Source of the DNA: CBDCUE01 sp965222515
Lineage (GTDB): Bacteria > Pseudomonadota > Alphaproteobacteria > Rickettsiales > JABIRX01
Reading direction: 5' to 3'
DNA: 64,000 nt
NCBI GenBank assembly: GCA_965222515.1
Contig: CBDCUE010000009.1
Coordinates: 1 to 64,000, forward strand
A program made the position numbers and the translations under genes. Under the pieces are notes generated by a model that had not been told where the DNA came from, searched no databases, and saw nothing but the letters and a program-made list of their open reading frames with translations. Shown in pieces: positions 45,834-54,308 of this stretch; positions within the stretch are counted from its first letter, which is position 1; every line of letters begins with the position of its first letter.

Positions 45834-46403
45834 ATGTATTTAGAAATAATTTATTATATAATTTTACTTTTTTTAATTAGCACTTGTTTTCCTAAAGGAT
45901 TCTTTAAAAAAGTTAGATATTTATCTATTTGGCTAATGATTTTCTTAGTAATGTTTATTGCTATATCATATAAAGATAAATTATATAACAACAATATTGT
46001 GGCAAATTTAATCCCGGGACAGGGGGTTTTTAAGAAAAAATCTGCAAGTTTTTTTATTGCAGATAATGGACATTTTTATATAAAATTAGATGTTTCTGGA
46101 AAAAAAATTAAGTTTTTAGTAGATACAGGAGCAAGTGATATAGTTTTAAATAAAAAAACAGCTAAAAAAATAGGAATAGATATAAAATCATTAAAATATA
46201 ATAAAAGATATAATACAGCAAATGGAATAGTAAAGGGAGCTAGTGTAAAAATATCTTATATAGCTTTAAAAGATGTGGTTTTTAATGATATTTTTATCTC
46301 CGTAAACCAAGGCAAATTAAACGAGCCTTTACTGGGTATGAAATTTTTAAAAATGTTTAAAAAATATGAATTTCAAGGTAACAAACTAACAGTTTATTGG
46401 TAA
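45834..46403 (+). CDS. Retropepsin-like aspartic protease (APRc/TIGR02281 type), membrane-anchored
   Basis: 189 aa. Two N-terminal hydrophobic segments (3-18, 32-45) anchor it; the soluble part has the aspartic protease motif FLVDTGASDIVL with catalytic D97 and the later LLGMKFLKMF. One D-T-G per chain means it must act as a dimer. It resembles the rickettsial APRc protease, which processes surface autotransporters; that role here is inference. Confidence 0.88.
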   Translation: MYLEIIYYIILLFLISTCFPKGFFKKVRYLSIWLMIFLVMFIAISYKDKLYNNNIVANLIPGQGVFKKKSASFFIADNGHFYIKLDVSGKKIKFLVDTGASDIVLNKKTAKKIGIDIKSLKYNKRYNTANGIVKGASVKISYIALKDVVFNDIFISVNQGKLNEPLLGMKFLKMFKKYEFQGNKLTVYW

Positions 46404-46509
46404 ATAATTATCTATGCTAAACAACCCTGAAAACAAGCCTAAATAAAAGAATTTTATAGTATGTTTTTATTCTTTATCTAGTAAAATAAATTTTTTATCA
46501 AAAAACATT

Positions 46510-47079
46510 ATGAAAATTTTAAAAAAAACCTACATATTAATCTCTTTATTATTGCTTTCTTCTTGCATAGAGACTCTAGCTCTTGGAACTGCTGGTTCTG
46601 TATATTATTTAAGTAAGAAAAAAAACTATAAAGAATCTATAGAAGATATAAGAATATCTTCTAAAATTAAAAACAAAATAAAAGAAGAAAAGCCTTTTGC
46701 TGCTAAAAAAATCAAAATAAGAACTTATAAATCTAGAGTTTTGTTATTAGGGCAATCCAATAGCAAGAAATATATAGAAGAAATAGTAAAAAAATCTTGG
46801 CAGACAAAAAATGTTAAAGAAGTTATGAATGAAATTGTTTTTGATGAAAAAGATCAGGCAAACACAGTTAAAGACAAATTATTAAAAACTTTAATAAAAA
46901 CAGAAATTTTATTAAAAAAAGAGATAAATTCGGCAGATATTATTATAGAAATATATGATGGAGTGGCATTTTTACTTGGAGAGCAAGATAGCAAAAAACA
47001 AGTAAATATGGTTAATAATTTAGTGGCAAAAACTCAAGGAATAAAAAAAGTAGTTTCTTTTATTAGATATGAAGGATAA
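46510..47079 (+). CDS. BON-domain outer-membrane lipoprotein
   Basis: 189 aa with a lipoprotein signal ending LLSSC (C19). Two BON-like repeats: ISSKIKNKIKEEKPFAAKKI...VLLLGQSNSKKYIEEIV and KLLKTLIKTEILLKKEIN...VAFLLGEQDSKKQVNMV. OsmY/DolP-type proteins support envelope integrity. Its end overlaps tadA by 11 bases. Confidence 0.85.
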   Translation: MKILKKTYILISLLLLSSCIETLALGTAGSVYYLSKKKNYKESIEDIRISSKIKNKIKEEKPFAAKKIKIRTYKSRVLLLGQSNSKKYIEEIVKKSWQTKNVKEVMNEIVFDEKDQANTVKDKLLKTLIKTEILLKKEINSADIIIEIYDGVAFLLGEQDSKKQVNMVNNLVAKTQGIKKVVSFIRYEG

Positions 47080-47518
47080 TTTTTTTATAAAAGAGGCTTT
47101 AAAACAAGCGGAAAAAGCGGTCTTGCAAGGTGAAATACCAGTAGGAGCGGTTATAGTTGACCCTAAAAATAAGCAAATAGTATCAACATCTCATAATTTT
47201 ACCAAAAAAAACAATATTTTAGCTCATGCAGAGATTAATGCAATTAATTTAGCCTGCCAAAAATTAAATAAAAATAGATTAGATGGTTATGATATATATG
47301 TTACTTTAGAGCCATGTGCTATGTGTGCTTCTGCTATTTCATTAGCTAAAATAAGAAGGTTATATTTTTCTTGTTTAGATGAAAAATACGGAGCTGTTGA
47401 AAGCAATATTTCTTTTTTTAAAACTAGTGCTTGCTATCACAAAACAGATTATTATTATGGATTTATGGAAATAGAAACAAAAAACTTATTAAAAAAATTT
47501 TTTTTAGAAAAAAGATGA
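47069..47518 (+). CDS. tadA: tRNA-specific adenosine deaminase
   Basis: Makes inosine-34 in tRNA-Arg(ACG). 149 aa. Seen: zinc ligand H53 and catalytic E55 in AHAEINAI, and C83/C86 in LEPCAMCASAI; the ending KKFF is typical. The stop codon overlaps the next gene's ATG (ATGA). Confidence 0.95.
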   Translation: MKDNFFIKEALKQAEKAVLQGEIPVGAVIVDPKNKQIVSTSHNFTKKNNILAHAEINAINLACQKLNKNRLDGYDIYVTLEPCAMCASAISLAKIRRLYFSCLDEKYGAVESNISFFKTSACYHKTDYYYGFMEIETKNLLKKFFLEKR

Positions 47519-48456
47519 AAAAAATATTTATTATTTTAATGTTTTTCTCAAACATTGCCTATGCTAAAGATATCCCGCAAAATTTTGAAAAAGAAGCTCT
47601 TTTAAATTACGAAAAATTAGAAAAAAAAACTAAAAAAGTAAGTCTTAGAAGGTTTTTTGCTAAAGATAAGCAAAAATATAATTTTTTGATAGAAAAAGAT
47701 AAACTATATTTGAATATAGAAAAAGAGAAAAAAATAAAAAAAAGAGATTACATAGTAAAAAGAAACACTCTGAGAGAAGAAAAACGGGAGAAAAAAATTA
47801 AAGAGATTAAGTTAAAAACCTTATTAAGAAAAAAACAAGAATCAGAATATTTTTTTGAAACAGCTGATAAAAACCAATCACAATTAATTTGCCCCATAAC
47901 TCCAATATTAAAAAAAGAAAATAAAAACAGACCTAAAGACTTTTATATTACTAATAATTTAAGAAGAAGAACGGGAACAGCAGATATAGCAAGGGGAGAG
48001 ATAATTTATGTAAAAGGAAGGTTGAGAGATATTAATTGCACCCCAATCGCAGGTGCTATAATTAATTTATGGCATAATAGTGCAGAAGGAAAAAGAGCTC
48101 CTTTAGAGCATATAGATAAAAACTTTATAGGGAGTGGAACGGTTATAACTGATAATTTAGGAGGTTATGAATTTATTACCATTCTGACTAAAGAGCTAAA
48201 GAAGAAAAACGGCAAAAAGGCCCCCCACTTAAATTTATTTGTAAGTCACAGAAGTTTTTCATCATTTGAAACAAAAATTTATTTTCCATATCACATTTTA
48301 AATCAAAAAGATGTTGAGCTATCATCTATTAGTGATTATAATCAGAGTTTGCTAACGGGTAGCTTGAGAGCGGTTGATAAAAAACATTTACCAAAGGGGT
48401 TTATTATGGCTTTTGATATGACGGTTAATAGCATAATTAACCATAGAAAACTTTGA
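47515..48456 (+). CDS. Secreted intradiol-dioxygenase-fold protein, probably non-catalytic
   Basis: 313 aa. Signal peptide MKKIFIILMFFSNIAYA, a lysine-rich middle, then the intradiol dioxygenase core: VKGRLRDINCTPIAGAIINL, GSGTVITDNLGGYEFITIL and APHLNLFVSH. In true enzymes the last block carries H-x-H iron ligands; here it reads H238-L-N240, and the usual tyrosine after the G-R turn is absent. So iron-dependent ring cleavage is doubtful. Start 47515 chosen for the signal peptide, overlapping tadA's stop. Confidence 0.8.
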   Translation: MKKIFIILMFFSNIAYAKDIPQNFEKEALLNYEKLEKKTKKVSLRRFFAKDKQKYNFLIEKDKLYLNIEKEKKIKKRDYIVKRNTLREEKREKKIKEIKLKTLLRKKQESEYFFETADKNQSQLICPITPILKKENKNRPKDFYITNNLRRRTGTADIARGEIIYVKGRLRDINCTPIAGAIINLWHNSAEGKRAPLEHIDKNFIGSGTVITDNLGGYEFITILTKELKKKNGKKAPHLNLFVSHRSFSSFETKIYFPYHILNQKDVELSSISDYNQSLLTGSLRAVDKKHLPKGFIMAFDMTVNSIINHRKL

Positions 48457-48492
48457 TTTAGCTTGATATATATTTCAAATACTGTTTTTAGC

Positions 48493-48524
48493 TATTGCTA
48501 CATAGACTGTTAGTGGTAGCAATA
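48493..48524. other. Stem-loop between the dioxygenase-like gene and era
   Basis: TATTGCTAC (48493-48501) pairs with GTAGCAATA (48516-48524), 9 bp with a 14-base loop; flanking GTTTTTA/TAAAAAC can extend it. No T-run follows, so a transcript-end or regulatory hairpin is possible. Confidence 0.55.
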
Positions 48525-48537
48525 ACTTAAAAACACC

Positions 48538-48594
48538 TGTGTAAATGTTATGCAGATTGCAAATCTGCACTTAACAAGCTTAACTTAAAAAAAC
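48538..48594 (+). promoter_or_regulatory. Recurrent leader motif upstream of era
   Basis: TGTGTAAATGTTAT, then the perfect palindrome GCAGATTGCAAATCTGC, then ACAAGCTTAACTTAAAA, ATG 7 bases on. Confidence 0.65.
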
Positions 48595-48600
48595 AAAAAA

Positions 48601-49488
48601 ATGATGAAAGCGGATTTTATTACTATAATAGGGGTTCCTAATGTTGGTAAATCTACCTTAACTAATGAGCTGGCTAGAAAAAAAATTAGTATAGTCTCTA
48701 AAAGGGTGCAGACTACGAGGGCGAGCATCAGGGCTATTTTGGTTGAGGATAATACGCAATTGGTGTTTTGTGATACACCGGGTATTTTTCAGAAACCTAA
48801 AAAGGGGTTAGAGAAAGTAATTGTAGAGAATGCTTTTTATCATTTAAAGGCGAGTAAGAAAATTATTTTTGTTTTAGATATAAAAAAAATAGAGCTAGCT
48901 GATAATCAATTTATTTTAGATTATCTAAAAAAGATGAATTTGCCAGTGATATTGGTGATTAATAAGATTGATTTGGTTAAGAGAAAGACAGATTTGTTGG
49001 ATGTGGTGAATGATTTGAGTAAAGAATATAATTTTGAGCAGGTTTTTTTTATTTCTGCAGAAAATAATGATGGGGTGGATGATTTAAGAAAATATTTATT
49101 AAAAAATGCTACAGAATCTCCTTTTTTATATCCTGAAGATCAAATAACAGATGCCCCTTCTCAATTTTTATGTACAGAAATAACTAGAGAGAAGCTATTT
49201 AAGTCATTGCATAATGAGCTACCTTATGGTATTTGTGTTGATACAGAAAAATGGCAGGAAAAGGCGGATAAATCGATAGAGATTCATCAAACTATTTATA
49301 TCAACAAGGAGAGTTATAAGAAAATAATTGTTGGCAGGCAGGCGGAGTTAATCAAAGATATTAATATAAAAGCGAGGGAGGATATGGAAAAATTACTTGA
49401 TAAAAAAATACATCTATATCTTTATGTTAAAACCAAAGAAGATTGGGTAGATATGCCTCATATGTATAAATATATGGGTTTACACTAA
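48601..49488 (+). CDS. era: GTPase Era
   Basis: Assembly factor that binds the 3' end of 16S rRNA. 295 aa. Seen: G1 GVPNVGKSTLTNEL (11-24), G2 region QTTRASIRA, G3 DTPGIF, G4 NKIDL and the C-terminal KH domain with GRQAELIKDINIKAREDMEK. Convergent with thiS with a 5-base gap. Confidence 0.97.
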   Translation: MMKADFITIIGVPNVGKSTLTNELARKKISIVSKRVQTTRASIRAILVEDNTQLVFCDTPGIFQKPKKGLEKVIVENAFYHLKASKKIIFVLDIKKIELADNQFILDYLKKMNLPVILVINKIDLVKRKTDLLDVVNDLSKEYNFEQVFFISAENNDGVDDLRKYLLKNATESPFLYPEDQITDAPSQFLCTEITREKLFKSLHNELPYGICVDTEKWQEKADKSIEIHQTIYINKESYKKIIVGRQAELIKDINIKAREDMEKLLDKKIHLYLYVKTKEDWVDMPHMYKYMGLH

Positions 49489-49493
49489 AAAAA

Positions 49494-49694
49494 TTACCCT
49501 CCTCCTACAAATTCTACTAATTCTATTTTGTCACCAGAATTAAGTTTTGTATTAACAAAATTATTTTTTGGAATAATATTTAAATTTAACTCTATGGCCA
49601 ATTTTTTAGGATTGAGATCGTAGATTTTTATTAAATCTATTAGATTTTGAGCTTTTGTTGCAATGTTTTTTCCGTTTAAGGTGATATTTGTCAT
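49494..49694 (-). CDS. thiS: Sulfur carrier protein ThiS
   Basis: 66 aa with the beta-grasp fold: MTNITLNGKNIATKAQNL, AIELNLNIIPK, SGDKIELVEFVGGG. The C-terminal Gly-Gly is adenylated and thiocarboxylated in thiazole synthesis. No other thi gene is nearby. The frame runs further upstream, but the ATG at 49694 gives the family N-terminus. Confidence 0.88.
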   Translation of the reverse strand: MTNITLNGKNIATKAQNLIDLIKIYDLNPKKLAIELNLNIIPKNNFVNTKLNSGDKIELVEFVGGG

Positions 49695-49760
49695 ATTTTG
49701 TTTTAAATTTAATAATATAATAGCTATAGTATCAGATAAAATATAAACAAAAACTATTTT

Positions 49761-50591
49761 ATGCAATTAATAGATACATTAGAAAACTTTTTAATCTCTG
49801 GGGTAAGTGAAATATTACAAGAAAAACCTAGAAATTATCAGAATGAAAATCCAAAAAAACTTGCCCAAGAAACAGCTATAAAGAAACAAACTTTTATAAA
49901 AAAAGAAAACATAAAAAACAACCCATCCTCTAAAACATCTTCCAAGAAAAAAGCTCTTATTAAAGAATATAAGCCTATAAATAATATTATAGCAAATGCT
50001 CAAAAATTGGCAGAACAATCTTTAACTTTGGCAGAGTTAAAAAAAAACATAGAAAACTTTTCAGGCTGTTCTTTGAAAGAAACAGCAAAAAACACTGTTT
50101 TTGCCGATGGTAATGAAGAAAGTGACATTGTTTTAATTGGAGAGGCCCCAGGAGAAAAAGAAGATCTTTCTGGGGTTCCTTTTTGTGGTATTAGTGGGCA
50201 ATTACTAGATGATATTTTTAGATCTATTTCTTATAAAAGAAAAAACAATCTTTACATTATGAATTCTGTATTTTGGAGACCTCCAGGCAACAGAAAGCCA
50301 ACACCAGAAGAAATTGCTATTTGCAAGCCATTTGTAGAAAAGCATATTTCTTTAAAAAAGCCAAAATTAATTGTTTTAATAGGAAGTACCTCAATGCAAT
50401 CAATTATGCCTGAAATAACTGATACTATTAGCAAGGTTCGAGGTAATTTTTTTAAATATAAAAACCCTTATTTAGCTCAAGAAGTAGATATTACCGCAAT
50501 ATTTCATCCATCTTACCTATTAAGACAGCCAGCAAAGAAAAAAATTATGTGGTCTGATATGCTTAATATTAATAAATATTTGCAAGCATAG
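49761..50591 (+). CDS. Family 4 uracil-DNA glycosylase
   Basis: 276 aa. After a ~90-residue basic, low-complexity N-terminus come FSGCSLKETAKNTVFADGN, the active site GEAPGEKEDLSGVPFCG, NSVFWRPPGNRKPT and the HPSYLLRQPAKKK loop. Alphaproteobacterial members keep a reduced set of iron-sulfur cysteines, as here. Removes uracil from DNA. Divergent from thiS. Confidence 0.9.
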   Translation: MQLIDTLENFLISGVSEILQEKPRNYQNENPKKLAQETAIKKQTFIKKENIKNNPSSKTSSKKKALIKEYKPINNIIANAQKLAEQSLTLAELKKNIENFSGCSLKETAKNTVFADGNEESDIVLIGEAPGEKEDLSGVPFCGISGQLLDDIFRSISYKRKNNLYIMNSVFWRPPGNRKPTPEEIAICKPFVEKHISLKKPKLIVLIGSTSMQSIMPEITDTISKVRGNFFKYKNPYLAQEVDITAIFHPSYLLRQPAKKKIMWSDMLNINKYLQA

Positions 50592-50673
50592 TAAAAAAAT
50601 GTTATTATTTGATATTGCGGAGTTATTAAAATTTTTAACAGCACCATAAAAAACAAAAAGCAATTGCTCTAAG

Positions 50674-50698
50674 GGGTTTTTATAATAAAACCCTTCTA
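50674..50698. other. Hairpin after the uracil-DNA glycosylase gene
   Basis: AAGGGGTTTT and AAAACCCTT pair with one bulged G around TATAAT; may act as a weak terminator. Confidence 0.4.
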
Positions 50699-50724
50699 TA
50701 AAACAACCCTAAATCAAATTTAAT

Positions 50725-51606
50725 ATGCAAAAAATTGAAATAGAATTAGAAAAAATAGCCACTATTATTACAAACAATATAGATAAAATAACTAATAACA
50801 AAAATTATAGTCTGTTAGCTGCAATTAGATATAGTGCTTTGGCTAGTGGTAAAATGGTTAGAGCTTTTTTGGTTTATAATTTTTGTAATATTTTAAATAT
50901 CACAAGCAAAACATCATTTCTAAATATAGCAACAGCAATAGAATTAATGCATTGTTATTCTTTGATCCACGATGATCTGCCAGCTATGGATAATGATGAT
51001 TATAGAAGAGGACAAAAATCTTCTCACAAAAAATATGATGAAGCAACCGCAATTCTTTCGGGAGATGCTTTACAATCTTTAGCTTTTGAGGTAATTAGTC
51101 AAGCAAACACGGCAGATAATCCAGCAATGATTGTAAGCTTAATAAATAATTTTGCTAAAACGGTAGGTTATTCAGGAATGGCAGAAGGACAGTTTTTGGA
51201 TATTCAAAAAAAAGAAAAAAACCAATTAATAGAAAAGCTAATTCATTCTCAAACTTTAAAAACAGGAAAATTAATTGAGTTTTCTTGCTTTGCCCCTGCA
51301 ATAATATCTATGCCTACTTTTCAAAAGAAAGGGGCAATTTTAAATTATGCTCACGATATCGGTTTTGCTTATCAAATAAAAGATGATTTATTGGACATAA
51401 AAAGCACAAAAAAAGAATTAGGTAAGGCAACTCAAAAAGACAAACAAAAAGGTAGAAAAACTTTAATTGATTTTATCGGAGTAGAAAAAGCAGAAAAGCA
51501 ATTAAGCTTACTAACCAATCAGGCAAAAGAACACCTTAGAGTTTTTGGCGAAGAAGCTTCTATGTTGCTAAATTTTACTGATTATCTATTAGCTAGAAAA
51601 AAATGA
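50725..51606 (+). CDS. ispA: Farnesyl diphosphate synthase-type polyprenyl synthase
   Basis: Condenses IPP with DMAPP and GPP. 293 aa. Seen: GKMVRAFLVY, first aspartate-rich motif DDLPAMDNDDYRRG (83-96), and second motif YQIKDDLLDIK. The chain-length region before the first motif (HCYSLIHDD) is like FPP/GPP synthases. Works with IspE's pathway. Confidence 0.93.
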   Translation: MQKIEIELEKIATIITNNIDKITNNKNYSLLAAIRYSALASGKMVRAFLVYNFCNILNITSKTSFLNIATAIELMHCYSLIHDDLPAMDNDDYRRGQKSSHKKYDEATAILSGDALQSLAFEVISQANTADNPAMIVSLINNFAKTVGYSGMAEGQFLDIQKKEKNQLIEKLIHSQTLKTGKLIEFSCFAPAIISMPTFQKKGAILNYAHDIGFAYQIKDDLLDIKSTKKELGKATQKDKQKGRKTLIDFIGVEKAEKQLSLLTNQAKEHLRVFGEEASMLLNFTDYLLARKK

Positions 51607-51614
51607 TTTTACAA

Positions 51615-51643
51615 TTGACATTTAATAAAATAAATTTTATATC
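51615..51643 (+). promoter_or_regulatory. Sigma-70 promoter for the ORF at 51740
   Basis: TTGACA at 51615-51620 and TATATC at 51638-51643, 17-base spacer. A stem TTCTTTC-TGC-GAAAGAA follows (about 51647-51663). Confidence 0.6.
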
Positions 51644-51739
51644 TATTCTTTCTGCGAAAGAAATGTAAAAAATTGCTATATTTACAATCTTACTATTTTT
51701 TAAAAAGTAATAATAATTAATTTTACTATAATCAAGTCT

Positions 51740-52966
51740 ATGCCTAAAGCTGATAATCAGAAAAATGAAGATGTTGCTCTACTAACACCTGAAAACACAA
51801 AATCATTTATTTTTAGTAATCAAAAAACAAAAGAAGCGGAGCTAGAAACATCAACAAATGGCTTGTCCAATTCAGGAGGCACAAACACTCCTTACAGAAC
51901 GGAATCATCAATAAATACCTCTGACAGCTATTCTTTGCTAAGGTTTACTAGAATAAAAAGTATAACAAATTTACTAAACTATGATAAAACAGAGGAAAAA
52001 AAGAAGAGCCCAGAATCATCAATGAATAATTTATCAATTTCTAACCTCACAAACAGTAGTTTTTATTCTAGTGTCTATGGAACAAAAAGAGAAAGCAAGG
52101 ATTTGTCGGACTCAAACAATTCTAACAGTAGCAAATTAAGGGCAATGATAGCAACGGCACATTTATCAATTTCTAACCTCACAAACAGTAATTTTTATTC
52201 TAGTGTCTATGGAACAAAAAGAGAAAGCAAGGATTTGTCGGACTCAAACAATTCTAACAGTAGCAAATTAAGGGCAAAGATAGCAACGGCACATTCTTAT
52301 GACCCCACAGAATGGAGTTTGTCTAGAGAAAGAGAAAGTCAGGATTTATTAAAATCAAATCTGGTAGGCGACGATGTACCACCTCTGGTAGACAATGATG
52401 TACCACCTCTGGTAGGCGAAGAGCTAGAAAATAAGTACTCATATAGCGATCTTTTAGAAACTAAAAATCATTTGTTAGGGAGTTCCAACCAAAAAGAGTA
52501 CTTTTGTAATAAACAGATTATTCAAAGAGATCTAAGAATATTTATAGAAGAATGGTTACTTGAACCACATCATTCTGTTCAAAATGGAAGAAAAGAGATA
52601 AATGAAGATTCACTAGAGGGAAGCAAATGTTCACCTACATCTTCATTTTATGAATCTAAAGCAGGTAGTTTTGGGCTAGAAGGAGCATTATCAAAGCAGT
52701 CAACAGAAACCTCTTCTACATATTCTAAATCTATAAAATCATTAAGCCGTGATAACATTCTTGTGCAAAAAATTAAAAGGTATATTACGGAATATATTAA
52801 CTCTGATAAAGGTAAAAATAAAAACATGAGACAGTTAGAGGTAATAGAAATGGCGATGAAAAACCAAGAAGAATTACCTGTTTCTAAACACTCATCTATT
52901 TCCACAATATTAACGAATCCAAGTGCAGAGCCTGTCTCTGAAAGAAGCTCTTCTAAAACCCCCTAA
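51740..52966 (+). CDS. Serine/asparagine-rich ORFan with internal duplication
   Basis: 408 aa, no family recognised. Rich in Ser, Asn, Lys and Glu, mostly disordered-looking. A 44-residue segment (LSISNLTNS...KLRA-IATAH) occurs twice in tandem, encoded by 132-base repeats at 52031-52162 and 52163-52294 that differ at very few positions; a short DVPPLV repeat follows near residue 215. The C-terminal ~170 residues are more structured (ILVQKIKRYITEYINSDKG). No signal peptide or membrane segment. Composition and own promoter suggest a secreted effector, by inference. Confidence 0.7.
   Translation: MPKADNQKNEDVALLTPENTKSFIFSNQKTKEAELETSTNGLSNSGGTNTPYRTESSINTSDSYSLLRFTRIKSITNLLNYDKTEEKKKSPESSMNNLSISNLTNSSFYSSVYGTKRESKDLSDSNNSNSSKLRAMIATAHLSISNLTNSNFYSSVYGTKRESKDLSDSNNSNSSKLRAKIATAHSYDPTEWSLSRERESQDLLKSNLVGDDVPPLVDNDVPPLVGEELENKYSYSDLLETKNHLLGSSNQKEYFCNKQIIQRDLRIFIEEWLLEPHHSVQNGRKEINEDSLEGSKCSPTSSFYESKAGSFGLEGALSKQSTETSSTYSKSIKSLSRDNILVQKIKRYITEYINSDKGKNKNMRQLEVIEMAMKNQEELPVSKHSSISTILTNPSAEPVSERSSSKTP
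52031..52294 (+). repeat. 132-base tandem duplication inside a CDS
   Basis: Two adjacent copies, 52031-52162 and 52163-52294, in frame. Near identity points to recent duplication. Confidence 0.9.
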
Positions 52967-52979
52967 AAAAACAAAAAAA

Positions 52980-53702
52980 TCAATTAAAACCACCCAAATA
53001 ATTCTGCACTAGGGCGGATAGGGCAATTATTGCTGTATCTGTTCTTAATATTCTGTTTTTTAGAGATATACTATAACAATTTTGCTGACTTCTAATTAAT
53101 ATTTGTTCTTTTTGAGAAAAACCTCCTTCTGGACCTATTATAATAAATATTTTTTTTGCTATTTTTGTTATGCTAGCTAAAACCTCACTTACCTTGCCTC
53201 CTTTTCCTGATTCATCTGCAAAGATAAAAATATTTTCTTGATTGTTTTGCAAAAATTTTTTTAAAGGAGTGATTTCATAAACTTCTGGTAAATCTACTCT
53301 ATTACATTGTTCTGCTGCTTCTATTACATTTAGCTTTATTTTTTCTAAATTAATTTTTGTTATGATGGTTCTTTGAGTAAAAATGGGCTGAATATATTTT
53401 ATGCCCAATTCTGTCATTTTTGTAGCCAAAAATTCTGATTTTATGTTTTTAACAGGAGCAAAAGCAACTCCGATATTAGGGCAAGCATAAAAACCTCTTG
53501 TTTTTTCTAAAATTTCTAGCTTGATGATTTTGTCAATCTCTTGAATTTTGGCCTTAAACTCGCCTGATTTATTATCAAACAAAAAAACCTCATCATTTTT
53601 TTTGGTTTTTAAAACATTTTTTAAATAATGAAATTGATTTTTATTCAAAAAAACAATATTTTTATTATTTAATTCTTCTGCAATGAATAATCTGATTTTC
53701 AA
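52980..53702 (-). CDS. rsmE: 16S rRNA (uracil1498-N3)-methyltransferase
   Basis: SPOUT methylase. 240 aa. Seen: MKIRLFIAEEL, HYLKNVLKTKKNDEVFLFD (PUA-like), KMTELGIKYIQPIFTQRT, AAEQCNR, IIGPEGGFSQKE and LKNRILRTDTAIIALSAL (AdoMet knot). Three bases downstream of secB. Confidence 0.95.
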   Translation of the reverse strand: MKIRLFIAEELNNKNIVFLNKNQFHYLKNVLKTKKNDEVFLFDNKSGEFKAKIQEIDKIIKLEILEKTRGFYACPNIGVAFAPVKNIKSEFLATKMTELGIKYIQPIFTQRTIITKINLEKIKLNVIEAAEQCNRVDLPEVYEITPLKKFLQNNQENIFIFADESGKGGKVSEVLASITKIAKKIFIIIGPEGGFSQKEQILIRSQQNCYSISLKNRILRTDTAIIALSALVQNYLGGFN

Positions 53703-53705
53703 GGT

Positions 53706-54191
53706 TTAATGAGTTTTTTTGTTATCTTTTTTATTTTGTTGGTATAGATGATAAAAATTAACAGGATCCATCATTAAAGGAGGAAATCCGCCGTCTCTAG
53801 TTGCATCTGCAATTATTCTTCTAGCAAAAGGAAAAAGCAAGGTTGGGCAATCAACTAGCAAAATAGTTTCTAACAACACTTTATTAGCTTCTATTTGAAA
53901 CATTCCTGCATATTTTAATTCTGCAATAAACATAGTAACATCTTCTTCCACCCCTTTGTCATTTTTATCTTTAACAACAGCAGTAACATTGATAGACAAG
54001 ACGATTTCATAATTTTCATAAGAAAAATGATTGGCTGCTATATCAATATTAAAATTAATATTTGGATTATTTGAAACTTGCACCAAAGATTTTGGAGAAT
54101 TAGGGTTTTCAAATGATAAATCTTTCACATATTGAGTGTTTAAAATTATCTTAGGTGGGATGTTTTTAGGAAGTTCCTTTTTTTGGGTCAT
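53706..54191 (-). CDS. secB: Protein-export chaperone SecB
   Basis: 161 aa homotetrameric chaperone that hands unfolded preproteins to SecA. Seen: ILNTQYVKDLSFENP, ELKYAGMFQIE and the conserved CPTLLFPFARRIIADATRDGGFPPLMMDPVNF block. secB is near oriC in several alphaproteobacteria. Confidence 0.97.
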   Translation of the reverse strand: MTQKKELPKNIPPKIILNTQYVKDLSFENPNSPKSLVQVSNNPNINFNIDIAANHFSYENYEIVLSINVTAVVKDKNDKGVEEDVTMFIAELKYAGMFQIEANKVLLETILLVDCPTLLFPFARRIIADATRDGGFPPLMMDPVNFYHLYQQNKKDNKKTH

Positions 54192-54308
54192 ATTTATATA
54201 TGATTATATCTACAATAAAAACAAAATATTATATCAGCTAAATAAAACAGTCAATATTTTTTAGAAAATTAAAAGCAAGAAAAGTAGCTTGTTTTGTTTA
54301 AAAAGCAG

